Position numbers and translations under genes: made by a program
The notes under the pieces: generated by a model
What the model saw: the letters and a program-made list of their open reading frames with translations, nothing else
Told to the model about the DNA's origin: nothing
The model's database searches: none
Shown: piece by piece, positions 11,691-23,663 of the stretch
How the letters are laid out: every line of letters starts with the position of its first letter
Position numbering within the stretch: the stretch's first letter is position 1
Source: Kitagawia praeruptora
Taxonomy: Eukaryota; Streptophyta; Magnoliopsida; Apiales; Apiaceae
Assembly: GCA_037693485.1 (NCBI GenBank)
Contig: CM075344.1
Span: 90,989,001 to 91,053,000 of the forward strand
DNA length: 64,000 nucleotides
Reading direction: 5' to 3'

Positions 11691-13234
11691 TGTTGGAATT
11701 CGAGCATCAAAACGTAGCGGAAACAATAAAAATTAAATCGAATTCCAAGCCCGGGATCCATGTTTAATGCTGGAATAATCATGGTAGATAGAACGATTAC
11801 CTTATCGAAGCTTTACGTTTAAAGAATGATGGAGATGCAAGCCTCCCACGATTACTGAGCACTCCTCTTCGAAGCCCCCTCTACGGTATCCACACGAACA
11901 CCTTCAAGAACGCCTCACGATCTTGTCCGGAAGAGAGGTACTAGCCTCTAATGAAAAATATGAGATCTTGTTTTTAGGGTTTTGTTTATCTGGCTAAGGC
12001 TCTTCTGTTTTTTTTCACGTACAAAAAACTTTACCCCATATCTTTATATATATAGGATAATGTCAAGCCAAAAATCCATGTCAAAACCTAGCCCATATAT
12101 GATTTAATTAAATAATAGAATAAAATCCTATTATTTAAATAATAATAATTAAGTCATACTCAATTATTAAAAATCATAAAAACATATCTCATATATCTTT
12201 ACATTTTATTATAGCTTAATTAAGTCCCACTTAATTAATATAATAAAATCCATCTTAATCATTAATTAATTTAAATTTATAATTTAAATTAATTCTTCCT
12301 TTAAATGTTCTATGTGTGTGACCCTATAGGTTATTATTTAATTGGCAATAATTTTATTCTCCAATAAAATTATAAACAATGAGCGGAATCTAGTAATACA
12401 TCATTGCTACCCAATTAAATAATAATTAAATCGTGATTCGATAAAACCTTTCGTGATTAATGTTCCCGTGTAATATAATCCCTTTAACCAAATATTATAG
12501 ATTAAACTTGAGGCATGTGTTTAGTCATCCTCTTCATAATTTAATCCGGGTTTACTTGATACATGAGTAGACTATTAAGACAAATCATTATTTGAGCACG
12601 GCCATGCATTTTATAGTCTCACTCAATCAAGAGGCCAATAATATCTCTCCTATCTGATAGGAGGGTTAAATCCTTAATCTATCATTCATATTTCTCATAC
12701 GATTCACAATATACCCGATGTCCACTTTTATCATCACCCGGTCAAAGGTAACTTTTAATGTAGTCAAAGTATATTATCCTCGTATAGAAATATAATGATC
12801 TCAAGTCAAAGGATCATTACACCATTATCACTGTGAGTATTTCTTATGACTTAATTAACATGAAGAATCTCACGGTGGGTCTGTCCAGTACCATGTACCC
12901 CTACATGTACCTATGTATTGACTTTAGTATCTCCATACTTATAACCAATGAGATGTGGTTATCAGTCAAAAACATACTAGTCTATTTATGTATTATTATT
13001 GTCCTGTATAATAATACTCGACTAGGGACCTTTAAGAATATGATATATTATATAATCTCAAGTTCAAGTCATGTACTTAAACTATACAATGTGTATCATG
13101 ATTCTAAGGACATTTATTATGCTAACAAATATATCGCAGTAATTAAAGTCATAATAAATACATTTATTTAATAATCAAATGACATTAGGTTTATTTAAAA
13201 ACAATGTATTGCCTCTAGGGCACCTACTCTAACA
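11691..13234 (-). repeat. COP1 3' LTR
   Basis: Starts TGTTGGAATTCGAGC on the plus strand and ends CACCTACTCTAACA, so in element sense it runs TGTTAG...CCAACA. A TATA box (TATATATAAAG in element sense) lies at about 12042-12055. Small open frames such as 12833-13171 are LTR sequence and not genes. Differences from the right LTR include G/A near 11817, T/C in the ACTTGAGGC word and T/C near 13078. Confidence 0.93.
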
Positions 13235-13250
13235 ATCTCCCACTTGCACT
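13235..13250 (-). other. COP1 polypurine tract
   Basis: In element sense the sequence GCAAGTGGGAGAT lies directly against the TG of the 3' LTR. This is the expected plus-strand primer position for a copia element. COP2 has the same tract at 28534-28548. Confidence 0.75.
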
Positions 13251-14246
13251 AGAGCCAATCACCCATGTATCTAATACCCATGGTCAGTGGATCTGCAATG
13301 TTATCATTTGTATGCACTTTACATATATGTATTTCACCCCTTTCATTAATCTCTCGTATGAGGTGATATCTCCTGAGTATATGTTTGGATCGGGAGTGCG
13401 ATCTAGGCTCTCTAGCCTGTGCAATGGCCCCATTATTATAGCAGTATAGATCAATGGGATTTGCAATCGATGGAACCACTTCCAAATCAGAAATGAATTT
13501 TCGAATCCAAATAGCCTCCTTAGCTGCTTCACAAGCTGCAATGTACTCAGCCTCCATTGTAGAATCAACTACTGTTTCTTGCTTTGAACTCTTCCAGCTT
13601 ACAGCACCTCCATTTAGACAAAACACAAAACCAGACTGTGATACAGTATCATCCCTGTCTGTTTGGAAACTTGCATCAGTGTAACCTTTTACAACCAGTT
13701 TCTCCTCTCCTCCATACACCAAGAATGAATCTTTAGTCCTTTTCAGGTACTTTAGAATATTCTTGACTACCGTCCAGTGACCTTCACCTGGATTAGACTG
13801 GTATCTGCTCAGCATGCTCAAAGCATACGAAACATCTGGGCGAGTACATACCATTGCATACATGATAGATCCAATTGCTGATGCATATGGAACTTTATTC
13901 ATGTGATCCTTCTCATCTAATGATTTTGGACACTGGTCTTTAGAGATCGTTATCCCTTGAGACACAGGGACATATCCCCTTTTAGCATTTTGCATACCAA
14001 AACGATGCAAAACCTTATCAATGTATGTACTCTGACTTAGACTGATCATCCTTTTAGATCTATCTCTATAGATCCTCATTCCTAGAATGTAGGTTGCCTC
14101 TCCTAAGTCTTTCATAGAGAAATTGCTCCCTAACCAAGTCTTAACAGCCTTTAGAGAAGGTATGTCATTCCCCATTAGTAGTATGTCATCAACATATAGT
14201 ACTATGAATGCCACATGGCTCCCAATAACCTTCTTGTAAACACAAG
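13249..14246 (-). pseudogene. COP1 pol, RT end and RNase H part
   Basis: The C-terminal third of the copia polyprotein: SHVAFIVLYVDDILLMGND (RT YVDD motif), then RNase H with YTDASFQ and MEAEY, ending MGIRYMGDWL. Compared with COP2 it has LYCYNNGAI where COP2 has LYCDNNGAI, which removes a presumed RNase H catalytic Asp. It also lacks about 15 residues (KALSQQKHECHTSS in COP2) just before the C-terminus. The upstream reading is broken at 14246 by the CACTA element, and the rest of pol resumes at 19005. Residues upstream of KKVIGSHVAF in this frame come from CACTA DNA. Confidence 0.9.
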
Positions 14247-14289
14247 CACTACACCATATATGGCCTGTTGCAACACCAAAAAAGTGTAT

Positions 14290-14760
14290 CATTAGGCTCT
14301 AAAAGTGTTACAATACATGTTTATGCAACACTTTTGCTAAAAGTCAGTGTTGCATTTGCCGGCGTGGCAACAGCCTTCTGTAGCAACGTTTTTTGTGTTT
14401 ATGGCAACGCTTTTCAAAGTATTTCAAAAAGAGTTTGGTGTAGTTTGTTGTAACACTTTTGCATGTTTTAGCAACATTTTGAATCTGTTACAACAGACGA
14501 ATGCAACACTTTTTTGCAACATTAATTGACTTAAAAATGTTACAAAGTGAGTTTATTGCAACATATTTTTGCACATTATTATGCATTTTGCAATATTTTT
14601 GGTTTTTTTTGCAACATTTATATGCAACATTTTGGAACCTTTTGCAATACTTTTTGATATTTTTGCAACATTTCTCTGCAACATTTTAATTACTATTGTA
14701 ATACTTTTAAATTTTATTGGCAACACTTATTTGCAACATTTTTATTAGTTCACATTGCAA
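14290..14760. repeat. CACTA left subterminal repeats
   Basis: Many degenerate copies of TGCAACA, TGCAACATTTT and GTTACAA words are scattered through this AT-rich stretch. Subterminal motif clusters of this type bind the CACTA transposase in characterised elements. The small open frames here are by-products. Confidence 0.75.
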
Positions 14761-15922
14761 TGTCCTGTTTGAAATTTCAATTTACCATGCATGAAAGCAT
14801 ATACCAAACCAGAAATGACATTTCATTAATGTCCAACAAACACATGTCAATGAAGGCTTAGTCTAAAATCGAAACACAAGTCGACTTACACCAAAAGTCT
14901 ACATTAAACGCGTAGTCTAAATAGTTAAGGTACCAATTAACATACTACCAAAAGTACACAAGTCGACTTTCTATCTACAACTCCAAAACAATGCACCCTA
15001 GACTATATATATCTGCTGCTAGCCCATTACCCTGGCTTCTTTTAACAACCTGCATATAGATAAAAACTCAATTAAACCAAAGAGTTGGCTGTGACAAACA
15101 GCAAATTCTGACAATTTATAAAATGGCACCCAAGTCATTTGTATTTATTTTGTTTTATATAGTGCTAGCAGAGAGATATGAACACAAAATCCTACTAATT
15201 GAACACATAATACCATAATCTCTTGCAAATGAGATATGAAGCATCACATTATCATATTGCAGCAGTAAACCACAATCTCTTGTAAGAACTGCATTTGTGA
15301 ACAAGTCACAACTGTAATAATCCTACATCCGCATATGGTTTCAGCAGACTAGCCTCAAAGTCATAAAGATGCTAATGACGGTCCATTAAGTAGATATGTA
15401 CTAAACAGAATGAATAGACATTGTGTTGTAAACAGTCAAATGACATGTGCGGGTTCGATTCTTACAAGCTGCTTTGCTGGAGAACGTGGAAGAGCAGTTT
15501 TCACTTCAGCTTCAATCTGCAAAACAGGCAAAGGAATTTTTCCATACACTTTATATAATCTCTGATGAGAAGCAAAGGCGGGCACATGGGATGTTGTTTA
15601 CTTACCTCCGCGTCTGTGGCAGGCACATGTATAATGTGGTGGGAAGCATGATACATGCTAAAGTGGTATATGCTAGAATTCTGAAACCATATCACTACAA
15701 ATAAAAAAAAACATAATATTATATAGAACAAGGAGTAGAATATCCCTTACAAGAAAATATTAAATTTCCAACAAGGTAATTTCCTGATCTCGGTCAACTT
15801 TTTTCCCTGTGTCGTTAGGACATGGTTTGTCAGTATATATTAGTATATGATTGTGCAGTTACGATACTAGGCCTACACTCATCTACTTCCAATGTAACTA
15901 ATCTATTATATTTATGTCCAAG

Positions 15923-16043
15923 GTATACACCTTACTTCTTTGACAAGAACATGATGGACAAGATTCTTGAAGAATCTGTTGATCAGTATTTTCATTCGTT
16001 AATCAAGACTCGGCATTCAAACCGTCGTCGAGATATCATTGAT
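15923..16043 (+). other. Exon-like captured fragment inside CACTA
   Basis: A 121-bp stretch preceded by AG (15921-15922) and followed by GTATGT (16044-16049), open in one phase. It encodes YTPYFFDKNMMDKILEES, then VDQYFHSLIKTRH and RRRDIID. The composition is coding-like and the flanks look like introns. This suggests a host-gene exon picked up by the transposon, as CACTA elements are known to do. I cannot name the source gene with confidence. Confidence 0.35.
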
Positions 16044-17005
16044 GTATGTCATCAGACGTGTTTGAAGAGAATGCAGAGAGCGTAAGGTAACCTCCACAGG
16101 CACACAATCAGCCTGTTTTAGACGTTCATGTGAATTCTAAACTTGTGAAGGATATATATGTATTATATGTTAAGTAGATACTGGACTTGAAAAATTCTAT
16201 GCAATGAAAAGGAAGTTTTATGTTCGGGAAAAACAATCTTTACCAGAAATCATTTATAAAGTTTGGATTTTAAAAGGTGGTATTGGAGACTGAATTTCCA
16301 TGTATTTTTGATGGCCATTGTTTCATGGATCCCTTATATTCATAAACAAAGTAACGAGAAATTACCTTGTTTGGAAATTACTTTTGTATTATATTAAAGC
16401 AAGAGAAAGAATTACCTTATTGAAGTATGGAAGGAAAATATCCCTTACAGCTTCCCTGCAACAACACAAGTACCCAGTTAGAGTTCTTTTTTATACTCCA
16501 GTAGCAAGAGAGGGGTAGGGAAGCACGGACTCACACAGTCACACAGATTATGCTCCACAACTGAAACATACTTGTACATTCTATATATAAACACCGCAGA
16601 GATTATGGACACTTGTCATTAATAGAACTTTTCACACAGTCTAATAATACAAATATGCTGTAAATATATGAATCCTGAATTGGCAACCATTTGTGTAAAA
16701 CTAATTTAAAAATCTGCTTTATATAAAATTCACAAACAGGAAAAGGCTTTATCTTTAAACATAAATTGAATGAGATAATCACGGAATTTATATATCTACA
16801 ACATATCATTTACATATGCACCTATAGAAGCAACTTATGTTAATGTCTTAATGACATTCTGCAGCTAAGCATCTAGCACCAAGTCTGGCCACAGCTGCTC
16901 AACAACAAAAGAGCAAAGTTAGTTGTTGAAAGTTATAGGACATTATGACAATATCCATATTACTTTTCTGATTACTTGGTCATGTATGTTAGAGTTAACC
17001 TTTCA

Positions 17006-17263
17006 CTACCTACAGACATACAATAGCACAAGAGCCAATGCTGAAGGAAGTGCAAGAGAACAGCCAAAGATATCGGAAAGTGACAAGGATTGTGAAGTTT
17101 TTCCATGTTTGAGAAAAAGTGCTCCTTTATCATGTAAGTCCCTCGCCATCTTGTCATACACCTTGCCCGAGAATCTTTTGCAGCTATATTCACTGTCAAG
17201 TCCTCTAGCATGTAAGGCAAGCTTAACAACAATTCCAGAAACCACTTCCACATATACAGTCAT
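17006..17263 (-). other. Possible second captured coding fragment
   Basis: The minus strand is open for 85 codons with a mixed, non-repetitive composition (EVVSGIVVKLALHARGLDSE, then KMARDLHDKGALFLKHG). It is in opposite orientation to the exon-like segment at 15923-16043. I do not recognise it, and it could be chance. It is listed because its codon pattern looks more protein-like than the surrounding DNA. Confidence 0.2.
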
Positions 17264-18399
17264 TTTAATACACAGTAAAATATGCCAAATTTTCTACAAA
17301 AAACACAATTGCAGAATATTCAAGTGAGCGAGCTGCACTAAGGCTCCATTTTCAGGTGTTTGCACAAACGGGAATTGGTTCAAATCCCGTTATTGACAAC
17401 CATTTGAGGGTTCGTTGATAACCCTTAAATCTCATTAAAAAAAACAAATAAATACACAACCGCAAGTACGATCGTGCAAGTGGAATCCAACAAATTAGAG
17501 TTATACACCATTGGCACTCTACCTAATGTGATAGAGTTAATTCATACAATCTAAGTGAGTATAAATATTAATTAACAACCCCCCAGCTCATTTGAACCAC
17601 TCTAACCATTAATTTGTAGTAAAAAAATTAGTACGCATATATGATCAATTGTATACACACACAGAGCGTACTAACAATATAACAGGAATTGATGGTGAGA
17701 AATTGTAAAACTGAAATGAAATTCAATCATTTAATGAAAGTGCTAAAGGTGAAATAGAAGCATACCTGAAGGAGAATTGCGGGATGCGTTAAGAAGGGCC
17801 ATCCGGAGCAGAGAATACAAGGTGACTGAACAAATGGACCAGATTATGAACAGTGTTTTAGTGTGATTCCACCGATTCCAAATATAACAACATTTCTATT
17901 GGATAAATCATCAAATTGCTACTTTGCAATAACAAATTCTGCAGCACTGCAGTAGTAACTAAACACTACAGTTATAACATACATGAGAGTAGCTCATCAG
18001 ATTCATATTCAAAAGAGTAGCTATACAAAATGACATCATTAACCTACACTACAACAAGTCGCGAAAACTTTACAAACATAAAGAGTAAATTTACCTGAGC
18101 AACGCAAAATCCAAAGCCAGCTCTTTTCATGTTCTTCCCAAACCTATACCATCGACAACTTCAAAACCAGATACAACATTAACAAAAGAATCAAAAGCTG
18201 CAAACTTTAAACACAAAACAAATCACACCCTTTTCCCCAAAACAGAATCCAACAATTAATCCCACCTAATTGAACTAAAATCAAACCTCAACTCAACTAT
18301 CCAAAATATCATTTACAACACCTAAACTAAAAAGGGTCACTTCACCTCAACCACAAGCACCCAAAAACAACACACACTTAAATTCTTAACCTTTTTAGG

Positions 18400-18660
18400 G
18401 ATTTGAGACAGAGAGAGGAGCGAGAGGGATGAGTGAGAGAGAGAAGTGAGTGAGAGAGATGGGAGAGGATCAACAGAGAGGTGTGGTCGAGAGAGATGAG
18501 TGAGATCTGAGAGAGTGAGGGAGAGAGGTGTGAGAGATTAGTGAGAGAGATGAGTGAGAGAGATGAGAGAGGGAGAGAGAGGCCGGTGAGGTCGAGAGAG
18601 ATGAGTGAGATCTGAGTGAGAGAGTGACGGAGAGAGGAGTGAGAGAGAGATGAGAGATCT
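18400..18660. repeat. GA-rich simple repeat
   Basis: Imperfect GAGAGAGATGAGTGAGA repeats about 260 bp long near the right end of the CACTA element. The long Ser/Leu-rich open frame on the opposite strand is a by-product of this composition. Confidence 0.85.
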
Positions 18661-18779
18661 GTTGTTTGTTTTATGTAATAAAACATTAATTCTGTGTAAT
18701 ATTGGCATGAAAAAAATTTGGCAATCCCGGGAACAAAAAATTAGAATGTCCCGCTAATTGTGGCAAGCCCGCTAACAAA

Positions 18780-18973
18780 AATTTGGAATATTTCGGTCTT
18801 GTATTGTAACACTTTTCGTAAAGTGCGAAAAGTGTTACAATTGTTATAAAATTTCAAAATTATCATTTTGCTTGCAACACTTTTGGTATTTTTTGCAACA
18901 TTGTAAAAAATATTGCAATAGACTACCAAGTTTTGTGTCTATTGTAACACTTTGTGTAACACTTATACATATC
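18780..18973. repeat. CACTA right subterminal repeats with hairpin
   Basis: Contains TTGCAACA and GTAACACTT words like the left end. It also has a perfect inverted repeat TTGTAACACTTTTCG (18804-18818), a 7-nt loop, and CGAAAAGTGTTACAA (18826-18840). Confidence 0.75.
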
Positions 18974-19004
18974 GGTGTTGCAATAGGCCAAATATGGTGT
19001 AGTG

Positions 19005-21154
19005 AAGGTTCATCCTCGTTTTGAATAAAGCCATACTCCTTGACTGTTTCATCAAAAGGAATATTCCATCTCCTAGAGGCTTGCTTCAATCCATAAATGG
19101 ATCGACGTAATTTACATACCTTGCCAACATTCCTCGGATCGACAAAACCTTCAGGTTGTGTCATGTACACATCCTCTTCAAGGCTCCCATTAAGGAAAGC
19201 TGTTTTGACATCCATTTGCCAGATTTCATAATCATGGAATGCTGCAATTGCAAGCAAAATCCGTATGGACTTGACCATGGCAACTGGTGAGAAAGTTTCA
19301 TCATAGTCAATACCATGAATTTGTTTGAACCCTTTCGCAACCAGTCTGGCTTTATAGGTCTGAACATTTCCTTCCATGTCAGTTTTCTTCTTGAAAACCC
19401 ACTTGCACCCTACGGGTTTTACCCCTTCAGGTGGATCAACCAAATCCCAAACTTGGTTTTCGTACATGGAATCCATCTCGGATTTCATGGCTTCAAGCCA
19501 TCTCTTAGAGTCTGGACTGTTCATAGCATCTTGGTATGTGAGAGGCTCATCCTCATCTATGAGCATCAAATCCCCACATTGAGTCAAAAGAAATCCATAT
19601 CTCTCTGGCTCATGGCGAATTCTACCAGATCTACGAACAACCTGTGTTTCTTGAGCATTATCATTATTCTGCTCTTGTTCCACCTCAGGTTCAATGCTAT
19701 TTTGTGGTTCTCGATCTTCATCGAGATCTATAGCTCTCTCACTGTCTCTTTTGGAAACAAAATCATTTTCCATGAAGACAGCATCTCGAGCAATGAACAC
19801 TTTCTGCTCAGAAGGACTATAAAAATAATACGCCTTTGTTTCTTTAGGGTATCCCACAAATATGCACTCTTCGGATTTAGGTCCAAGCTTGTCAGATACT
19901 TGACGTTTTACAAACGCCTTGCATCCCCAAACTTTCATAAAGTTCATGCTTGACCGTTTCTCCTCCCATATCTCATATGGAGTCTTTTGAACCTTCTTGG
20001 TTGGAACACGGTTAAGTGTAAAAGCCACTGTTTCTAGAGCATAACCCCAGAAACTTATTGGAAGATCTGCATGACTCATCATCGATCGTACCATGTCTAA
20101 CAGGGTACGATTTCTCCTCTCTGAAACTCCATTCCATTGAGGTGTACCTGGCGGAGTGAGTTGTGATACAATACCACACTCTTTTAAATACTCTTTAAAT
20201 TCGGTGCTTAAGTATTCACCCCCACGATCGGATCGTAAGATTTTAATACTTGCACCTCCGCCTATTTGCTTCTCTACTTCAGCCTTGTATTCTTTGAATT
20301 TTTCAAAAGAATCGGATTTGTTCTTCATAAGATATACATATCCATATCTACTGAAGTCATCAGTAAATGTTATGAAATAGTAGTAGCCTCCTCTAGCCAT
20401 CACACGCATTGGGCCACATACATCAGTATGTATTAGCTCCAAACGTTCAGTGGCCCTTTGACCCTTACTAGTAAAAGGGGCTTTAGTCATCTTACCAAGC
20501 AAACAAGACTCACATTTTTCGTATGATTCAAAATCAAACTTATCCAAGTATCCATCCTTATGTAATTTGGATATGCGTTTCTCATTTATATGGCCTAGAC
20601 GACAATGCCAGAGGTATGTTTGATTTGAGTCATTAACTTTAAGTCGTTTATTTTCTATGTTACAGACAGGATTATCTAAATCAAGAACATATAAACCATT
20701 AAATAAACGCGCAACACCATAGGTTAAATCATTTAAAGCAAAAGAGCAACTATTGTTCTTTATTATAAACGAAAAACCTTTCTTGTCCAAACAAGAAACA
20801 GAAATAATGTTTTTGCGAATCGCAGGCACGTAAATACAGTCTTCAAGTTCTAAAACAAGCCCAGAAGGCAAAGATAAATAATAAGTTCCTACGGCTAAAG
20901 CAGCAACTCTTGCTCCATTGCCTACTCGTAGGTCCACTTCTCCCTTAGCCAAAGTCCTACTTCTCTGCAGTTCCTGCACATTTATACAAATGTGAGAAGC
21001 ACATCCAGTATCCAATACCCAAGATGTAGAAGTAAACAGATTGACTTCTATAACATATATTCCTGAAGTAGAAGCTTGTTGAGCCTTCTTCTTCTTCAGA
21101 TCCTCCTTCAATCTATCCTTCTCAAGGATTGATCGAACGGATAGAGAGTTTGTG
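19005..21154 (-). pseudogene. COP1 gag-pol, gag remnant through RT
   Basis: Reads in element sense from a gag remnant (SIRSILEKDRLKEDLKKKKA) through protease (WVLDTGCASH), GAG pre-integrase (WHCRLGH...CESC), integrase (HTDVCGP, RSDRGGEY, WNGVSERRNRT) and RT (MDVKTAFLNG, RRSIYGLKQASRRWN) to the CACTA junction. Against COP2, gag is missing from about residue 18 to about residue 273, including the CCHC knuckle. The deletion joins LEKDRL directly to the LKKKKA word. The start-codon region is also altered (ATTGACAAACAAC where COP2 has ATGGCAAACAAC), and N-c sits just inside the N-terminus. The copy cannot make a normal Gag. Confidence 0.92.
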
Positions 21155-21208
21155 TTTTTTTTTGCTAATTAAATTTTATACCCAAAGGGAACAGCAGATA
21201 CAAATCTA

Positions 21209-23551
21209 TTTTTTTTTTTTTTTTTGCTAATTAAAATTTTATACCAAAAAAGGAACACCTAATACAAATCTAGGGGCATACCCCGCGATCAAACATAACA
21301 AAAGTCATAACATCAGTAAGTCACCTTACTGTCAACATAACAACGAAAATAAGCTAAAGATTATTCTGGCGCCTTAAATAACCTAAGATTGAGACTAGGC
21401 ACATGTCTCACAAAGCCCATAGAAATGAGAAGCAGCAGATAAACCATGTAGTGATGCAAATGCATTCCAACAGCAAACATCTTCCTGACATGATACGAAG
21501 CAACTGACACCAATGTTGTAGGCTTTACACAGCATGAGGAGATTAGTTGTAGGCTTGCCATCCATCTACTGGCAATAAACTGCCTATCATGTCCCGGTCC
21601 GTTTCTGAGACTCCAGAAGCCGAACAATCGACATTGGCCAACAGCACTAGAGCAATTAAGAATTTCCCCATAAAAGAAGAAAAGCCAGCTTGGGCATCCT
21701 CGGTGAACCCAAAAAACAAGCTCACTCACTCCATCACCTATAAGAAATGGGCCATCCCCCAATAAAAGCCTGGTTATCCTCAGATCAACATTGTGATGCA
21801 AGCATTCTAACCACTTACAGCCTATTTTGGACATAATATCCCCTAGGCAGGCAAACCGCTCATCCTTCGAAGTGTCAACCCACTCCCTTCTCTGCTGCGT
21901 CCCACATTCTAAAATCAAACTCTTCCATTGAATAGCATCACAAGCCCCCCACAAGTACATATGCCCCGGACCTGTTCCCATTTCCAAGTCGACCATGTCA
22001 CTATTCATAGCAGCTAACCTGCCTAGCCCCTTGCAATCTACTTCCATCAAACGCATGTGCACATTTTCTAACTGAGCATCAAAACCCCGAACCTCATATT
22101 TGGGGTACAAAAACGCACCCCTTCTCTGCTGAATGCTTCCACCTCTGTTAGTAGTAAGCAATAAAACCCTCATTCTTCCCCATCTTTTCCATAGAGCTTT
22201 CAAATTGTCAACATTCAGAATGAGACCTCCACAATGCCATAACCATTTTAAGCCATTAAAGCCCAGAACAGAGTATAATTCCTTTAAAGAGCAAGCCATA
22301 TACCAGAGATGATAAACATCAGTCCGCTCAAGATAACCTCCAAGAAAATTCTTTCTCAAGCTCAAGACTAGGTCTTGAGAAATCATGACAGGGCTTCCCA
22401 CGGAGTCGTATTCTGCATACACAAAGGCACGAGACTCACAATTAAATAAGCTCGAAACTTCAAACAAACCTTTCCCAGGCAATTTGTCAAACACATAGTG
22501 GTCAAAGAACCACACAGCTCCATCATAGTACCAAGTATGCTGAACCATACCCACAAGACTAACACTATACACATTGTGTTCGACCTTTCTATGAGCACCT
22601 CTAGAGAGGAAACTATCATTCGGAAACGACCTGAAGCACTTCTTATCAGGTGTTAGGCCAACCATCGAGGCCATTAAAACCTGACCAAACTGGAAAGAGG
22701 ACTCCCTCATCGTCAAAGTAACAAGGACGCGTTGAAGTATTCTGTCAAACACCATACACACAGCAACGTATAGATATACCAGGCCCTTCTCCCCAAGAAT
22801 GGGAGAGAAAGGGACCTTGAGATAGGACCTAGGTCCTTTCATACCTTACAAACACCCTGAAAGTTTGTAAATCACTAGCAGCCTAAGCAGATCGAGAGAA
22901 ACCCCCCTGTTAGACGCCACCATGGAATTAGACTCCCCAGCAACAAGTACCGGCGGAGTAACAACCTGCTTGGAAAACCCATCCCTCCAGAACTGAGAAA
23001 AGACCTCAAAGGGAGACATTAACGCAAACTTATGCAGACCTGCTACTTGCAAACGGAATCCTTCTACCGGAATCCTTTCATCCTCTTCCATAAAGAAGAT
23101 GAAGATACGATTTCGCGAGACGAAACCAGCACATGGCCCTCCCAACGTTTCCAAATCGTTGATGCCCAACATCAACACCGAGTCTTCAAGAAGAAACACA
23201 TCAAGAAACAAAGCCTTCTCAATAGAAAGGCCTGAATCTAGCTTGAAGAAAACCCAAGAGATGAGACCCATCTCAACTCCACAAGAACACCTGTGAACTG
23301 CATTCTCATCTTTAGCGAGAGAACCATGAGGATTAAAATCTAGAAAAACCTTCGAAAACATTAAGAATAGAATATATAAATATAACTATAAGAAATATGG
23401 TGTTTTAGGTGAAAGATAAGAAGAGGAAATGTGGATTTAGGTAGGTTGAAGTGAGGATTTGATGGAGAAAAGGTGAAGAATAAGGATTAGTTTTGAGGCG
23501 GCTAGGGTTTTTTGCTAGAGAGAAACGACTCTCATTTGTTTTTTAGTACGT
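21209..23551 (-). mobile_element. N-d: N-family element inside N-c
   Basis: Flanked by a 16-bp duplication AGCAGATACAAATCTA at 21193-21208 and 23552-23567. It is full-length: poly-T and GCTAATTAAAATTTTATACC, the GGGG hairpin at 21273-21287, a long ORF, and the 5' head ATGAGAGTCG ending at 23535 with GGCGGCTAGGGTTT upstream of it on the plus strand. The length is about 2.3 kb. Confidence 0.9.
21361..23361 (-). pseudogene. N-d unknown protein, one in-frame stop
   Basis: Translation starts at 23361 (MFSKVFLDFNPHGSL) and runs 171 codons to a TAA at 22846-22848. The same frame continues through an ATG at 22842 to 21361, about 666 codons in all. The N-terminal part has FEVFSQFWRDGFSKQVVTPP followed by VLVAGES and MVASNRGVS, matching N-f (EGFSQLLRDGSTIQ, LVLAVGD, MVASNKRVSF) and N-e. 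The C-terminal part has VGQCRLFGFWSLRNG and ends GFVRHVPSLNLRLFKAPE, almost identical to the end of N-g. I recognise no catalytic motif. A single nonsense codon in an otherwise open 2-kb frame suggests it was coding until recently. Confidence 0.7.
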
Positions 23552-23663
23552 AGCAGATACAAATCTAGGGGCATACCCCGCGAAGTCAACATCAAAACAT
23601 TAGAACTAAGTCAATACAAAATAAAGACCTAGCAACAAACTAGCTAGCAAGCCTACAATGAGG

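Larger units (their letters stand above)
14247..19004. mobile_element. CACTA (EnSpm-type) transposon, non-autonomous
   Basis: Begins CACTACACCATATATGGCC and ends GGCCAAATATGGTGTAGTG, giving 31-bp terminal inverted repeats (14247-14277 and 18974-19004) with two mismatches. The 3-bp duplication AAG (14244-14246 and 19005-19007) flanks it. COP2 at 29575-29595 shows the empty site. At 4,758 bp it has no recognisable transposase, so it would depend on another CACTA element. It interrupts the COP1 reverse transcriptase. The interior from about 14800 to 18370 has no gene I can name, only two short coding-like fragments and a GA-rich tract. Orientation is undetermined. Confidence 0.92.

Noticed and set aside
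15447..15704. 85-codon plus-strand frame within the CACTA element
   Set aside because: No recognisable domain, no splice-like flanks I could support, and short enough to occur by chance.
18378..18686. Ser/Leu-rich 102-codon minus-strand frame
   Set aside because: Produced by the GA-rich simple repeat.
14292..19000. A CACTA transposase gene
   Set aside because: No long frame or transposase motif was found in the element; the frames present are short and unrelated.
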